In this document: positions 46,705 through 57,087 of the stretch, piece after piece
How the letters are laid out: the number at the start of each line of letters is the position of its first letter
Position numbering within the stretch: position 1 is the stretch's first letter
Program-made: the position numbers and the translations under genes
The notes under the pieces: model-generated
Told to the model about the DNA's origin: nothing
The model's database searches: none
Seen by the model: the letters and a program-made list of their open reading frames with translations, nothing else
Source: DASZUK01 sp963745595
GTDB taxonomy: Bacteria; Actinomycetota; Acidimicrobiia; Acidimicrobiales; RAAP-2
DNA length: 64,000 nt
NCBI GenBank assembly: GCA_963745595.1
Contig: CAVUYB010000011.1
Span: forward strand, 123,393-187,392
Direction: 5' to 3'

Positions 46705-47243
46705 GTGACCCGGAGCCGACGCCGTCGTCGTCGGCGGACGATCCTGCTCGGCGTCGTCGCCGTCCTCGTCGTCGCCTACGTGGTCGTCACCGTCGTCTTC
46801 TTCGTCTCCCCCGACTTCGGAACGGTCTCGCGCCCTCAGGCCGTCGTCGTGCTCGGCGGCTACGGTGACCGCTTCGCCCACGGGCTGGCCGTCGCCCGGG
46901 CCGACCACATCGACACCGTCGAGCTGTCGACCGGCAACACCGAGGCCGCCTGCCCGAAGGTCACCGGCATCGACCTCGCACTGCTTCGCCCCGCACCCGG
47001 CGTCGACCCAGGGCGAGGCCCGGGCCATCGCCGCGATGGCCCGGCAGCACCACTGGGACCGGCTGCTCGTCGTCGCCGGCACCACCCAGGTCACGCGGGC
47101 CCGCCTGCGCATCGGCCGCTGCTACGCGCGGCCAGATGGCCTTCAGCGGCGTCGACCCGGCCGGCCCGGTCCAGTGGATCCGCGACGTCGTCTACGACCA
47201 GGTGGCGATGGCCAAGGCCGTGCTGTGGCAGTGGGGCTGCTGA
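46705..47243 (+). CDS. YdcF/DUF218-like envelope protein (frameshifted)
   Basis: About 179 residues. GTG at 46705 gives a basic start (VTRSRRRRRRRT) and one membrane helix (ILLGVVAVLVVAYVVVTVVFFV). The DUF218 core follows: PQAVVVLGGYGDRFAHGLAVARADHIDTVELSTGN, GEARAIAAMARQHHWDRLLVVAGTTQVTRARLRIGRCY, and FSGVDPAGPVQWIRDVVYDQVAMAKAVLW. Two indels, near 46990 and 47130, separate the parts; the TGA is at 47241-47243. DUF218 proteins act in envelope or vancomycin-resistance-related steps, mechanism uncertain. Confidence 0.68.
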
Positions 47244-47312
47244 CGGCCGCCGAGGCCATGGCGGCGGCCCGCCGTCGCCACGGCCCGCCGCGTCCTCTAA
47301 CCTCCCCGTGCC

Positions 47313-48095
47313 ATGAGCCTGCTCGACGGAAAGCGGATCCTCGTCACCGGCGTCCTGACCGACGCGTCGCTGGCCTTCGCGGTCGCCCGACTGGCCCAGG
47401 AGGAGGGCGCCGAGGTCGTGCTGTCCGGGGCCGGCCGCGGTCTCTCGCTCACCCGCCGCACGGCCCGGAAGCTGCCGGTCGAGCCGGACGTGCTGGAGAT
47501 CGACGTCACCGACGCCGGCCAGCTGGCGGCGGCCGGCGAGGCACTGGCCGCCCGCTGGGGCCGACTGGACGGCCTGCTCCACGCCATCGGTTTCGCCCCG
47601 CCGGCGTGTCTCGGCAACGGCATGTTCGAGGCCGGGTGGGACGACGTGTCGACGGCCCTCGAGGTGTCCGCGTACTCGCTGAAGGCCCTCGTCGCGGCGT
47701 TCCGGCCGCTGCTGGAGGCGGCCGGCGCGGACGGCGGCGCGTCGGTGGTCGGCCTCGACTTCGACGCCACGGTCGCCTGGCCGCTCTACGACTGGATGGG
47801 CGTCGCCAAGGCCGCGCTGGAGTCCCTGACCCGCTATCTGGCCAAGGAGCTCGGCCCGAAAGGGGTCCGGGTCAACCTGGTCGCCGCCGGCCCGGTGCGG
47901 ACGATGGCGGCCAAGTCGATCCCGGGGTTCTCGGCGTTCGAGGACACGTGGCGCGACCGGGCACCGCTCGGCTGGGACGTCCACGACAGCGAGGTCGTGG
48001 CCCGGGCCTGTGTCGCGCTTCTGTCAGACTGGCTCTCCATGACCACCGGAGAGATGCTGCACGTCGACGGCGGCGTCCACGCCGTGGGGGCCTGA
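47313..48095 (+). CDS. fabI: enoyl-[acyl-carrier-protein] reductase (NADH), FabI/InhA family
   Basis: Reduces the trans-2 double bond in type II fatty-acid synthesis. Intact, 260 residues from ATG 47313 (MSLLDGKRILVTGVLTDASLAFAVARL). The cofactor loop is GVLTDASLAFAVA; LDGLLHAIGFAPPA is family-typical; the catalytic Tyr and Lys are in WPLYDWMGVAKAALESLTRYLA (YxxMxxxK spacing), followed by GVRVNLVAAGPVRTMAAKSIPG and TTGEMLHVDGG. YxxMxxxK and ITLVA-like residues place it closer to InhA/FabI than to other SDRs. The SnoaL-like gene starts 5 nt later. Confidence 0.9.
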   Translation: MSLLDGKRILVTGVLTDASLAFAVARLAQEEGAEVVLSGAGRGLSLTRRTARKLPVEPDVLEIDVTDAGQLAAAGEALAARWGRLDGLLHAIGFAPPACLGNGMFEAGWDDVSTALEVSAYSLKALVAAFRPLLEAAGADGGASVVGLDFDATVAWPLYDWMGVAKAALESLTRYLAKELGPKGVRVNLVAAGPVRTMAAKSIPGFSAFEDTWRDRAPLGWDVHDSEVVARACVALLSDWLSMTTGEMLHVDGGVHAVGA

Positions 48096-48099
48096 GCCC

Positions 48100-48477
48100 G
48101 TGCCGACCACCGAGGAGCTCCGCCAGCTCGTCGACCGGTACTGCGCGGTCACGAGCTCGGGGGCGATCGACGACTACGTCGCCCTCTTCACCGAGGACGC
48201 CGTCCAGCTCGATCCGGCGTCGGCGCCACCGCACGTCGGCCACGACGCCATCCGGGCGTTCCGCCAGAGCGCGGTCGACGCCGCCAAGTCCATGCGCTTC
48301 GAGGCACTGGCCGTCCACACCGCCGCCAACCACGCGGCCATCGACTTCCGGGTCGCCGTCGAGCTCGACGCCGGCCGCATGATCATCAGCGGCATCGAGG
48401 TCTTCACCGTCGCCGACGACGGGCGGATCAGCGCGGTCTCGGCCTACTGGGACGACGCCGACATCACCTTCGAGTAG
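48100..48477 (+). CDS. SnoaL/ketosteroid-isomerase-like protein
   Basis: 125 residues, GTG at 48100. The NTF2 fold is indicated by LRQLVDRYCAVTSSGAIDDYVALFTEDAVQLDPASAPPHVGHDAI and the paired strands AIDFRVAVELDAGRMIISGIEVFTVADDGRIS. Asp/Tyr positions (FTEDAVQLD; ALFT) fit ketosteroid-isomerase-like enzymes, but the substrate is unknown. It follows fabI closely and is probably cotranscribed. No relation beyond fold is apparent to the protein encoded at 2093-2512. Confidence 0.75.
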   Translation: MPTTEELRQLVDRYCAVTSSGAIDDYVALFTEDAVQLDPASAPPHVGHDAIRAFRQSAVDAAKSMRFEALAVHTAANHAAIDFRVAVELDAGRMIISGIEVFTVADDGRISAVSAYWDDADITFE

Positions 48478-48640
48478 GCCGCGTCGGCCGGTCCGCCCGC
48501 CGTCCGGCGCCGCCGGCCGGGCACCACGGCACCCACGCGGACATCGCTGCACCGGCCGTGACCGGCACGCCTATGCTCTCCCGAGCGTCCCACCAGGGGG
48601 GACACCAAGCCGGGGACGCAGGCGGGATACAGGGGGCCAG

Positions 48641-50810
48641 GTGATCTTCAAGAAGCTCGGCCGGTTCGTGGTGGGCCATCCGTGGTGGGTGATCGGCGCG
48701 TGGGTGATCGGCGCCGTCGTGCTGCTGACCCTCTCCCCTCAACTGGTCAAGTACACGTCGAACAACAACTCGTCGTTCCTGCCCAGCTCCTACGGGTCGG
48801 TCCAGGCCCAGCAGGTGGCGGCCAAGTACTTCCCGGCCAGCGCCGGCGCGACCGGGACGATCGTCGTCAGCGCCGACGACCACGACGCCCTCAGCACAGC
48901 CGACCAGCAGAAGACGGCCGGCCTGGCCGCCGCGCTCACGGCCGACCACATTCCGTCGGTGGTGACGGTCACGACGTCGCCGCTCTACCTGTCCCAGGAC
49001 AAGAAGGTCCAGCTCGTCCAGGTCGTCTTCGACGGCCAACCGGGCGCCACCGGGCCGAACGCCGCGGTGCCGATCGTCCGCGACAAGACGAACGCCTATC
49101 TGGCCGGCTCCGGCCTCAACGGCGGCCTCACCGGCAACGCGGCGATCAGCGTCGACTCGACGACCGCGTTCGACAACGCCGAGAAGATCATCGCCATCGC
49201 CACCGTCGTCCTGATCGTCGTGCTGCTCGGGCTCGTCTTCCGCAGCGTCCTGATCTCGGTCCTGCCGATCGTCGTCATCGGCATCGTCCACCAGATGGCC
49301 CAGGCGCTCACGGCCGACCTGGCCGACTGGTTCGGCTTCATCGTCGGGCCGGAGCTCGCCCCGCTGCTCGTCGTCGTCATGTTCGGCGTCGGGACCGACT
49401 ACTTCGTCTTCATGGTCTTCCGACATCGAGAACGGATGGCCGGCGGGGACAACGCCAAGGACAGCCTGCGGTTCACGGTCGAACGGGTCGGCGAGGTCAT
49501 CGCGTCGGCCGGCGCGACCGTCATCGCCGCGTTCGCCGCCCTGCTCGTGGCCAGCCTCGAGTCGCTCAAGACGCTCGCCCCCGGACTGATCGCCGGCATC
49601 GCGCTGATGCTGCTCGCCGCGCTGACGCTGATCCCGGCCATCCTGAGCCTCCTGGGCAAGCACGTCTTCTGGCCGACGCCACCGCGGCTCCGGCACTCGA
49701 GCCGGCGGACCCGCTCGGAGATCCTGGCGGCGATCGTCGCCAAGCGCCCGGCCGTCGTCCTCGCCGTGTGGAGCGCGGTGCTCATCGGCCTGGCGTTCGG
49801 CATCCTCGGCTTCAAGACGACGTACAACCAGCTGGCCGAGCTGCCGTCGAGCACGCTGTCGCAGCAGGCGTACAACACGATGGCCGCCTCCTTCCCGGCC
49901 GGTTACCTCGGGCCGACCCAGGTCTACGTCGTCTCGTCCACCGGGGCCCCGCTCGACCCGACAAGCGTCGAACGCGCTGGCGGCCACGCTGGGCAAGACC
50001 ACAGGAGTCTCGACCGTCCTCCCGGCCCAGTACACGACGGACAAGGGCCAGGCGCTCGTCAACGTCCTGTTGAAGGACGACCCGTACTCCGTCACAGCCA
50101 TCAACGCGGTCACAGGACCGATCAGCCGCGCCGCGCCCTCCGACGCCATACCGGGGGCGACCACGTACATCGGCGGCACGTCCGCGCAGCTGGCCGACGT
50201 GCGGACAGCCTTGCGCCACGACATGGAGCACATCTTCCCGCTGGCGCTCGCCATCGTCGCGGTGATCCTGGCGCTCCTCCTCCGAGCCCTCGTCGCACCG
50301 ATCTATCTGTTGGTCGGCGTCGTGCTGACCTACGTCGCCACCCTCGGGGTCATCTCGCTGATCTTCATCACCGGGTTCGGGTTCTCCGGTCTCGACTTCA
50401 CCATCCCGATCGTCGTCTACCTCTTCGTCATGGCCATCGGGACGGACTACAACATCCTCATCTCGTCGCGCCTGCGCGAGGGGTTCGACGAGGGGTTGGC
50501 ACCGAGAGAGGCCGCCCGGCAGGCCATCATCCACGGCTCGCCGGCCGTCTCCGCCGCCGCCCTCATCCTCGCCGGCACGTTCGCCTCGCTCCTGCTGACC
50601 GGCATCCAGCTGCTGGAGGAGATCGGCTTGGCCGTCGCCCTCGGCGTCCTGCTCGCCGCCAACGTGCTCGCCACCCGGATCGTGCCGACGCTGGCGGCCA
50701 TCCGGGTCTGGCACTTCTGGTGGCCCCACCGGCGGCACCTGAAGACGGCCGACGACGCCAGCGTCCTCACCGGCGACGACGTCGATCAGCCGACCCCGGT
50801 CAGCTCCTAG
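48641..50810 (+). CDS. MmpL/RND-family membrane transporter (frameshifted)
   Basis: About 722 residues with two homologous halves, each one helix, an external domain and five helices. GTG at 48641 (VIFKKLGRFVVGHPWWVIGAWV) follows AGGGGGC. The second-helix cluster motifs are GTDYFVFMVFRHRE and, in the second half, GTDYNILISSRLREGFDEGLAPREAARQA: both GTDY signatures of MmpL proton relays. One extra G near 49968 (SVNALAATLGKTTGVST after correction) shifts the frame. MmpL proteins export lipids, siderophores or drugs; no substrate is evident. The preceding 163-bp gap has a TATGCT box at about 48570 as a possible -10. Confidence 0.87.
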
Positions 50811-51470
50811 TCACTTCCCCTCGGGGGGCGCACCTCGGCGGCCAGCGCGGTCACGAGGTCGGCGACGTCGACGTAGTCGACCCCGCACGCCGCCGCGCCG
50901 GCCTCGTCGACCGGGTCGTTGCCGACCATGACCGCCCGGCCGGCCGGCACCCCCGTCGTCGCCAGGAGGTGGCGGAGCCCGTCGGGGGCCGGCTTCTGCC
51001 GGTGGTCGATCGCGTAGACGACGGTGAGCGGCGGATCGGCCGTCGCCAGTCCGAGCAGGTCGACCTTGTTGACCTGTTGCCGGCGGTTCCCGTTCGTCAG
51101 CACGGCGAGCGTCGCCCCGCCCTCGGCCAACCGCCCGGAGCAGCTCCGCGGCCCACGGGTAGAGCGCGAGGGCCGGCCGAACCGTCCGCAGCACCTCCAG
51201 GCAGCCGGCGATGGCCTCCTCCGGCGGCCCGGGCAGGTCCAGCCGGGCGACCAGGTGGGTCAGGAACTCGTGGCGGCCGGTCGTCGCCAGCACGTCGTCG
51301 AGCACGGCGACCACGTCCGGCTCGGGTCGGCCGTACGCCGCGGCTAGGTGGGCGGCGATGGCCCGGTCCGCCGGCCGGAGGTACGTCTGGTCGTCGTAGA
51401 GCGTCCCGTCGAGGTCGAAGACGACCAGCGCCTTGCCCCCGAGCCGGGTCAGCGCGTCAGTCGCAACCAC
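50807..51470 (-). CDS. HAD-superfamily phosphatase (frameshifted)
   Basis: About 220 residues, GTG at 51470. Motif I is ALVVFDLDGTLYDD (nucleophile and acid Asp), motif II TLAVLTNGNRRQQ, motif III Lys in IDHRQKPAPDGL, motif IV RAVMVGNDPVDEAGAAACGVDYV. A helical cap lies between motifs I and II. One indel near 51130 joins PWAAELLR to LAEGGATLAVLTNG. The product should be a cytoplasmic phosphatase of small phosphorylated metabolites. It lies 18 nt downstream of the second S53 peptidase gene and its stop overlaps the MmpL stop. Confidence 0.8.
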
Positions 51471-51488
51471 GGGTCGGACCAGGGCTGG

Positions 51489-54400
51489 TCACCCGGCGGC
51501 CGCCAGGCCGATTACCGGGCGGACCAGCGCCACGCCGCCCGTCGAGCCGTCGAAGGTGGCGTCGCCGAAGGCGAAGATGCCGCCGTCGGCCGCGACCTCC
51601 CAGTAGCCGTGGCCGTCGGGGGTGGCGGCGAGGCCGACGATCGGCTTGTTCAAGGACTGGCCGCCCATCGAGCCGTCGAACGCCGCGTTGCCGAAGGCGA
51701 AGATCCCGCCGTCGCTGGCCACTTCGAGATAGCCACCGGCCGCGACGCCGTTCGACCCGGCCCCCGAGGTGGCCGCCAGGCCGACGATCGGCGCGTTCAG
51801 ATGCTGGCCGCCCATCGAGCCGTCGAAGGTCGCGTCACCGAAGGCGAAGATGCCGCCGTCGCGACGCGACCTCCCAGTAGCCGTGGCCGTCAGGGGTGGC
51901 CGCGAGGCCGACGATCGGCGCGTTCAGATGCTGGCCGCCCATCGAGCCGTCGAAGGTGGCGTCGCCGAAGGCGAAGATGCCGCCGTCGCTGGCGACCTCC
52001 CAGTAGCCGTGGCCGTCGGGGGTCGGTGCGAGCCCGACGATCGGCGCGTTCAGGTCTGGCCGCCCATCGAGCCGTCGAAGGTGGCGTCACCGAAGGCGAA
52101 GATCCCGCCGTCGCTGGCGACCTCCCAGTAGCCGCCGGAGGCAGCGCCATTGGCGTCCGGGGTGGCCGCCAGGCCGACGATCGGCGCGTTGAGCGGTTGG
52201 CCGCCCATCGAGCCGTAGAACGCGGCGTCGCCGAAGGCGAAGATCGCCGCCGTCGGCGGCTCCGAGCCAGTACCCGCTGCCACTGACCGCCGGCGCGGCG
52301 GCACCGGCGGTCCGGCGACGGTGATCGAGAGGGCGGTCGTGGCGGTCGTCGTCGGCCCTGTCGGTGTTGTCGGCCCGTTTGTCATTGTCGGCGTGCCGCC
52401 GGCCGTGACCCGGACGGCGAAGGCCGACGTCCCGACCGCGGCCGGCGTCCCGGTGACGGTGCCGGTTGTCGGGTCGAGGGTCAGACCGGTCGGCAGGGCG
52501 CCGCTGGTCACCGCCCATACGTACGGCGACGAGCCGCCGAGCGACTGGAGCGTGGCCGAGTACGGCTGGCCGACGGTGGCGGCCGGCAGCGCGGTGGTCG
52601 TGATCCCGACCTGGAGGGCGTCGAGGGCGGCCGTGAGGACCGACGCCACCGGCGTGCCGATCCCGGTGGCCATGTCGTAGCCGGCGGTCGCCTCGTAGCA
52701 GGGCTGTGTCCCGACGCCTGTGTAGGTGCACGTCCGATTGCCGTGGCTCCCGGCCGGCACGGTCGATGTCGCGGCGAGGTAGTCGTTGTCGCCCCGCGTC
52801 ACGTCGGTGAAGGCCGACGGCTTTGTCCGGTCGAGCTGGTAGAGGGCGGGCGAGGCCAGGCCGAGCCGACCCTGGGGGGTCCCCTGGTCGGCCAGGGCCA
52901 GCAGCGCGGCCCACAGCGGGGCCGCCGCGCTGGTTCCACCCGACGTCGACCAGCCGTGGCCGCCGTTGGCCGTCTGGTAGACGACGTAGAACAGCGCCAG
53001 CGCCGAGACGTCGGGCGTCTCGCGACAGTCGGCCGACCCGGTCTTGGTCGGCGGCGCGCCGCACGGGACGCCGCTCGAGTTTCCGCTGGTGTCGAGGCCG
53101 AGCTGCCACGGCGGCATCTGCCAGTCGATCGAGATGCCGCCGGACCCGACCCGGTTGCCGGGGTACCCGTCGTGGCGGCCTGTCGCCCCGTCGAACGGCG
53201 CGGCGTAGCCGCTGCCGTCTGTTGTCGGCCCGGACGAGTTCCACGCCTGCTGGACGAGCGTGGCCAATGTCGCCCGCAGGCTCGTCCCGCCGACCGCGGT
53301 GACGTAGGGCTGGCTACCCGGGTCCGAGAGGGCCGGCGCGTACGGTGTGATGGCGTTCGAGTGGTTGACCCCACCCGGGCCGACGTCGGTGACGTTGTCC
53401 TCCGACCCCGAGTCGCCGGCCGCGGCCAGCATGGACTGCCCCTGGACGGCCATCGCCTGGAAGACCGGTGCCTCGAGGAGGGACAGGTTGATGCCGCTTG
53501 TCACCAGGTTGGCTTCGGAGCCCGGGCTCCAGCTGGTGCTGATCACCTGGGCCCGGTTCTGCTGGAGCATCGTCGAGTAGGTGTCGTAGAAGCCGACGAA
53601 CCCGTATGTCCGGTTGCCGACGTAGACGAGGACGTGGGTGTCCGGGGCGAGCGACGCCACCGTGTCGATGTCCAGGGTGGCCTCGCCCGTCCCGTCCGCC
53701 GAATCGGCCAGGCTCGTCCCGCCGTCGACCGGCACCCGTGTCACCGCGGTGTCGATCCCGTAGCACTGCTCGAACGTCGCGACGTCGGTTGTCGAGTAGT
53801 CGGCCAGCTCGAAGAGGGCCACCGTCGTCCCCTGCCCGAGCTTCCCGGCCTGGTAGAGCGGCGTGAACCGGTAGTAGCTGGCCATGGCGTCGGCGGTCAT
53901 GCCGCCGGTGGCCGAGGCTGTGGCGCACGGCGTGGCCGCCCCCGGGACGGCCGGCCCGGCGGCCGTCTTCGGCGCGGTCGTTGCACCGGCCGCGGTTGTG
54001 GCGAGCTCGTCGTGCGGCTGGACGAGATCGTTGAGCCCGAGCACCGCGGCGACGTCCGGTCGCACTGTCGCCGGCACCTCCGCCGCCGTCGTGTTGGCGT
54101 AGGCCGTCCGGCCGTCGGCCAGGGTGACGTGGTCGATCGACGTCCGGAACGCCGCGGCCACGTCGGCCGCGCTGCCCGACGCCGGCACGTCGAGGCCGTC
54201 GCCGGTCGTCGCCCCGACCGTCAAGCCGTCGGCGGTCAGCCACGACCGGAGGGCGGCGACGGTCGCCGGCGATGCGCCGAACCGCGTCCGGACCTGACCG
54301 GAGCTGAGGTACTGGTGGTACGAGGAGGACTTCGGTGTCGACACCGCCGTCGCCATCGCCTGGAGCCCGGCCGGGTCCGACGGCCGCAGCGCCACCGACA

Positions 54401-54599
54401 CCCGCAGCGGCGTCGTCCCGGCGACGGCCGAGCCGACCGTCGCGCCGACCGGCAGCCGGGCCGCGCCGGTCGGGCTGGCCACCATCGCCGTCGCCGCCCC
54501 GGCCGGTGTCGCGGCCAGCACCGACAGGGCCGCCGGCCATCCGAACCCGACCATCGCCGCCGCCAGGCCGGCCGGCGACCGCGCCACGTCGGCGTCCAT
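51489..54599 (-). CDS. second secreted S53 peptidase with Ig-like domain and 42-aa repeats (frameshifted)
   Basis: About 1,035 residues from ATG 54599. Signal-like start (SPAGLAAAMVGFGWPAALSVLAATPAGAA), S53 prodomain (LRVSVALRPSDPAGLQAMATAV), then catalytic domain: acid pair GTGEATLDIDTVASLAP, oxyanion Asp LAAAGDSGSED, catalytic Ser in STSGGTSAAAPLWAALLAL, end AGYDMATGIGTPV. Next is a putative Ig domain (ALPAATVGQPYSATLQSLGG; ALPTGLTLDPTTGTVTG), then about six SDGGIFAFGDAxFDGSMGG repeats. Breaks occur near 52250, 52050 and 51866, all in the repeats. Domain order matches the peptidase at 9.7-12.6 kb except for the linker domain (Ig versus TIG). Confidence 0.85.
51500..52235. repeat. 126-bp-type coding repeats in second S53 peptidase
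   Basis: GAGCCG landmarks at 51544, 51670, 51817, 51944, 52069 and 52210: spacings 126, 147, 127, 125, 141. The 147 and 141 spacings are in-frame insertions of 7 and 5 codons (a GAGSNGVAAGG-type and an ANGAASGG-type loop); the 127 and 125 spacings are single-base indels. The protein unit is the same as in the first S53 gene, with FDGSMGG in place of FYGSMGG in most units. Confidence 0.85.
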
Positions 54600-54791
54600 C
54601 CCCGAACCCGACGGCCGACACCCGTCCCTCGACTCATTCCGTCACGACCTCCAGCTGAACGAAGCCGGCGTCTCGGTCGCCGGCGCGCGTCGGTGCACCC
54701 CATCCCCGGCGGAGCCTACGGTGGCACCGATGAGTTCGGGGGGACCTCGACGTCGGATCCGGTGGGAACGACGACGAAGGAGACGGAGCCG

Positions 54792-55367
54792 ATGCGCCAG
54801 CTGATCGTGACCGAGTTCATGACGCTCGACGGGGTCGTCGAGGCCCCCGGCGGCGAGCCGACGCACCCCCACGCCGGGTGGACGATGGCCTACGGGACGC
54901 CGGACCTCTACGAGTACAAGCAGCGCGAGACGCTCGACGCCGAGTCGCTGCTGCTCGGGCGGACCACCTACGAGGGGTTCGCGGCGGCGTGGCCGGACCG
55001 CGACGGGGAGTTCGCCGACAAGATGAACTCGATGCCCAAGCACGTCGTCACCGGCGGCCTCGACCCGCTCGGGTGGAACGCCACCCGCCTGGCCGTCGCG
55101 CCCACCGGCACCGACCTCCGGACGGCCGTCGGCGAGCTGAAGGCCGGCGACGGTGGCCCCATCCTCGTCGCCGGGAGCGCCACCCTCGTCCGCTCCCTGC
55201 TGGCCGACGACCTGGTCGACGAGCTGCGGCTGATGGTCTATCCCGTCCTCGTCGGCGGCGGATTGCCGATCTTCCCCGACGACCGGGGCCTGGTCCCGCT
55301 CGAGCTCACCGACCTCGTCCGTTACGACACCGGCGTCCTCCTCCAGACGTACCGGCCGGCCGCCTGA
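54792..55367 (+). CDS. RibD C-terminal / dihydrofolate-reductase-like protein
   Basis: Intact, 191 residues. ATG at 54792 follows GGAG. Start MRQLIVTEFMTLDGVVEAPGG, the nucleotide region LLLGRTTYEGFAAAWP, KHVVTGGL and ILVAGSATLVRSLLADDLVDELRLMVYPVLVGGGLPIF are typical of the RibD-C reductase fold (NADPH-dependent), a family wider than riboflavin synthesis. The catalytic role here is unknown. Divergent from the second S53 gene; converges with the next membrane-protein gene. Confidence 0.85.
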   Translation: MRQLIVTEFMTLDGVVEAPGGEPTHPHAGWTMAYGTPDLYEYKQRETLDAESLLLGRTTYEGFAAAWPDRDGEFADKMNSMPKHVVTGGLDPLGWNATRLAVAPTGTDLRTAVGELKAGDGGPILVAGSATLVRSLLADDLVDELRLMVYPVLVGGGLPIFPDDRGLVPLELTDLVRYDTGVLLQTYRPAA

Positions 55368-55402
55368 CCCACTGACCGGCGGCCGGCGGCGGCGGGGTGC
55401 TC

Positions 55403-56109
55403 TCAGGCGACCGGGTCGGACGCCTCGTCGTCCCCGGCACGACCTCCCGGAGCTGGAACACGATCAGGACGGTCGCCAGCCCGAGCAGCGGTGCGGTGAC
55501 GATCGAGCCGATCAGGCTGATCCCGACGTCACCGAAGAACGGGTGGAAGTGGTCCTGCAGGACCTCCTCGACGACGGCCGGCACGACGGTGACGACGAGC
55601 GCGACGAGCGTCATCCGCCAGAACCGGCCCCGGACGAGCGCCCGGCTCCGCCGGATCGCCTGCCCGAACGTCCGGTGCTCGACCTTCGCCGCCGCCGGGG
55701 CCAGCATCGTCCAGACGTAGAAGACGATGCCCGGAACGATCAACAGCGCCAAGAGGAGGACCGTGGTGACCGACAGCACCAGCTCGAGGGCGACGAGGGT
55801 CCGCCATGGCAAGGTCCGGGCCAGGGCCGGTAGTCGCTGCCGCTGGGACGACGATCGCCAGGCCAGCACGGCGGCGGCCACCAGGCCGGCATAGATCACG
55901 TCCCCGGCGATGTGGAAGAACGTCTCCCCCGCCGACTCCAGGCTGGCCAGCGTCACGTCGTCGGGGGCGACCAACCCCAAGACGCCGTCGAGGACGGCCA
56001 GCGGGAGGTAGACGGCGAGGGCGCCGAGTACGAGCGTCCGCCAGTGCCGCCGGTAGATCGCCCACCCGTCCCGTGCGACGCGGCCGAGGTCCAACCCGTC
56101 GCCGGTCAC
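55403..56109 (-). CDS. polytopic membrane protein (GPDPase-membrane-domain-like)
   Basis: About 235 residues. GTG at 56109 (VTGDGLDLGRVARDGWAIYRRHW) is preferred over a TTG at 56157. Five to six hydrophobic helices, for example TLVLGALAVYLPLAVLDGVLGLV, TLVALELVLSVTTVLLLALLIVPGIVFYVWTMLAPAAA, MTLVALVVTVVPAVVEEVL. The YRRHWRTL start and HRTFGQAIRRSRALVRGRFWR loop are like the membrane domain of glycerophosphodiester phosphodiesterases and related DUFs. One G appears missing near 55435; the inferred end is DDEASDPVA. Function unknown. Confidence 0.6.
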
Positions 56110-56196
56110 GGGCGACAGTGTACGGACCGTCCGCCCGACGGGTTCCCGAACGGCCAATCGGCGTCGCGGGCTCGGCTCGATCGACCTACGTCGGCA

Positions 56197-56340
56197 CTAC
56201 TTCCGGCCGCCGACCGCCTTCATCAGGTTCTTGAACTTCGACGGGTCCGGCTTCGACTGTTCCCTCCGCGACCGTTCGATCTCCTGGTACGCGCCTTCCC
56301 AGCCGGATGCGCTCTTCTCCTCAGAATGTGGATTGGCCAT
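56197..56340 (-). CDS. 47-residue basic protein
   Basis: ATG at 56340 to TAG at 56197-56199. Residues 1-20 read MANPHSEEKSASGWEGAYQE and the rest is charged, ending KFKNLMKAVGGRK; a helix is likely, with net positive C-terminus. A perfect AGGAGG (56347-56352) lies 6 nt before ATG and overlaps the TAG of the upstream membrane-protein gene, so translation should be coupled to it. I recognise no family. Its size is below ordinary gene-calling limits, but the codon pattern and ribosome-binding site support a real gene. Confidence 0.7.
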   Translation of the reverse strand: MANPHSEEKSASGWEGAYQEIERSRREQSKPDPSKFKNLMKAVGGRK

Positions 56341-56350
56341 GGGGCGCCTC

Positions 56351-56914
56351 CTAACTGCCGTAACAAACGATAGCGGCGACGATGGTCCCGACGGCTGCTG
56401 CCAGAGTCACCGCTGCGGCCATGGTCCACCTGGCCTTCAGCCGCAACCGTCGGTCGTTCTGCTTGATCGCCTCCAGGTCTGCGTAGAGCAGCACGTCCTC
56501 GGTCAGTGTGACGTCGTCCGTGTGGAGCATCCGGTACACGAGGCCGTCCAGGTCGATGGGCTCCCTTCCGGGACGCCGGACCATGAGACCGATGACCGCG
56601 AAAATGACGGACGAGCCCGCGCCGGCGACACCAGCCAGCCCGAGATCGTGCAGCGCCAAACTGGCAACGAGGCCCGCCAGGGTGGTGACGACACCCCCGA
56701 GTCCGGCAATGACGGCATTCACTCCATTGAGCGACTCCGCCTGACCGACCTGATCGGCAAGCAACGCCGTGAAGACCTCCTTGACGATGTCGTGCCGGCG
56801 CCTGGAGGCGCCCGAACCGTGCGCCTCTACGCCGTCGCCCACTGCCGGTTTCCCCGTTTCGTCATGGACCAGAACGGTCGCGGTCGGAGGGCGATCCGCC
56901 CCCAAGTCGGTCAC
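56351..56914 (-). CDS. membrane protein with paired helices, first gene of a two-gene operon
   Basis: About 187 residues from GTG 56914 (VTDLGADRPPTATVLVHDETG); no good ribosome-binding site, so the start is uncertain. A helical segment (DIVKEVFTALLADQVGQAESLN) leads into a helix pair (NAVIAGLGGVVTTLAGLVASLALHDL, VAGAGSSVIFAVIGLMV), a charged loop, and a last helix after LEAIKQNDRRLRLKARW (TMAAAVTLAAAVGTIVAAIVCYG). This layout, with an N/R/K-rich helix before the last TM segment, resembles small 3-4 TM proteins seen as effectors in cyclic-nucleotide defence systems, but no partner synthase is here. Function unknown. Confidence 0.55.
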   Translation of the reverse strand: MTDLGADRPPTATVLVHDETGKPAVGDGVEAHGSGASRRRHDIVKEVFTALLADQVGQAESLNGVNAVIAGLGGVVTTLAGLVASLALHDLGLAGVAGAGSSVIFAVIGLMVRRPGREPIDLDGLVYRMLHTDDVTLTEDVLLYADLEAIKQNDRRLRLKARWTMAAAVTLAAAVGTIVAAIVCYGS

Positions 56915-57087
56915 ATGTCGACGACCGCGGCCAGGCGAAAACGCCGACCGAAGCGACCGCCACCGAGCCCGGTGGGTACCCAGGCCGCGGCCGGCCGCCG
57001 TGCCGGGCCAGGAGGCCCGCCGGGACCGAAAAGGGCCGCCGGTAGTGTGGCCTCGATGACTCCGCCGGACCGCGACGAGCTGCGCTG

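Noticed and set aside
52743..54780. Long + strand open frame reading into the RibD-C reductase gene
   Set aside because: Antisense of the second S53 peptidase. Only the part from ATG 54792, with its own GGAG site, has family motifs.
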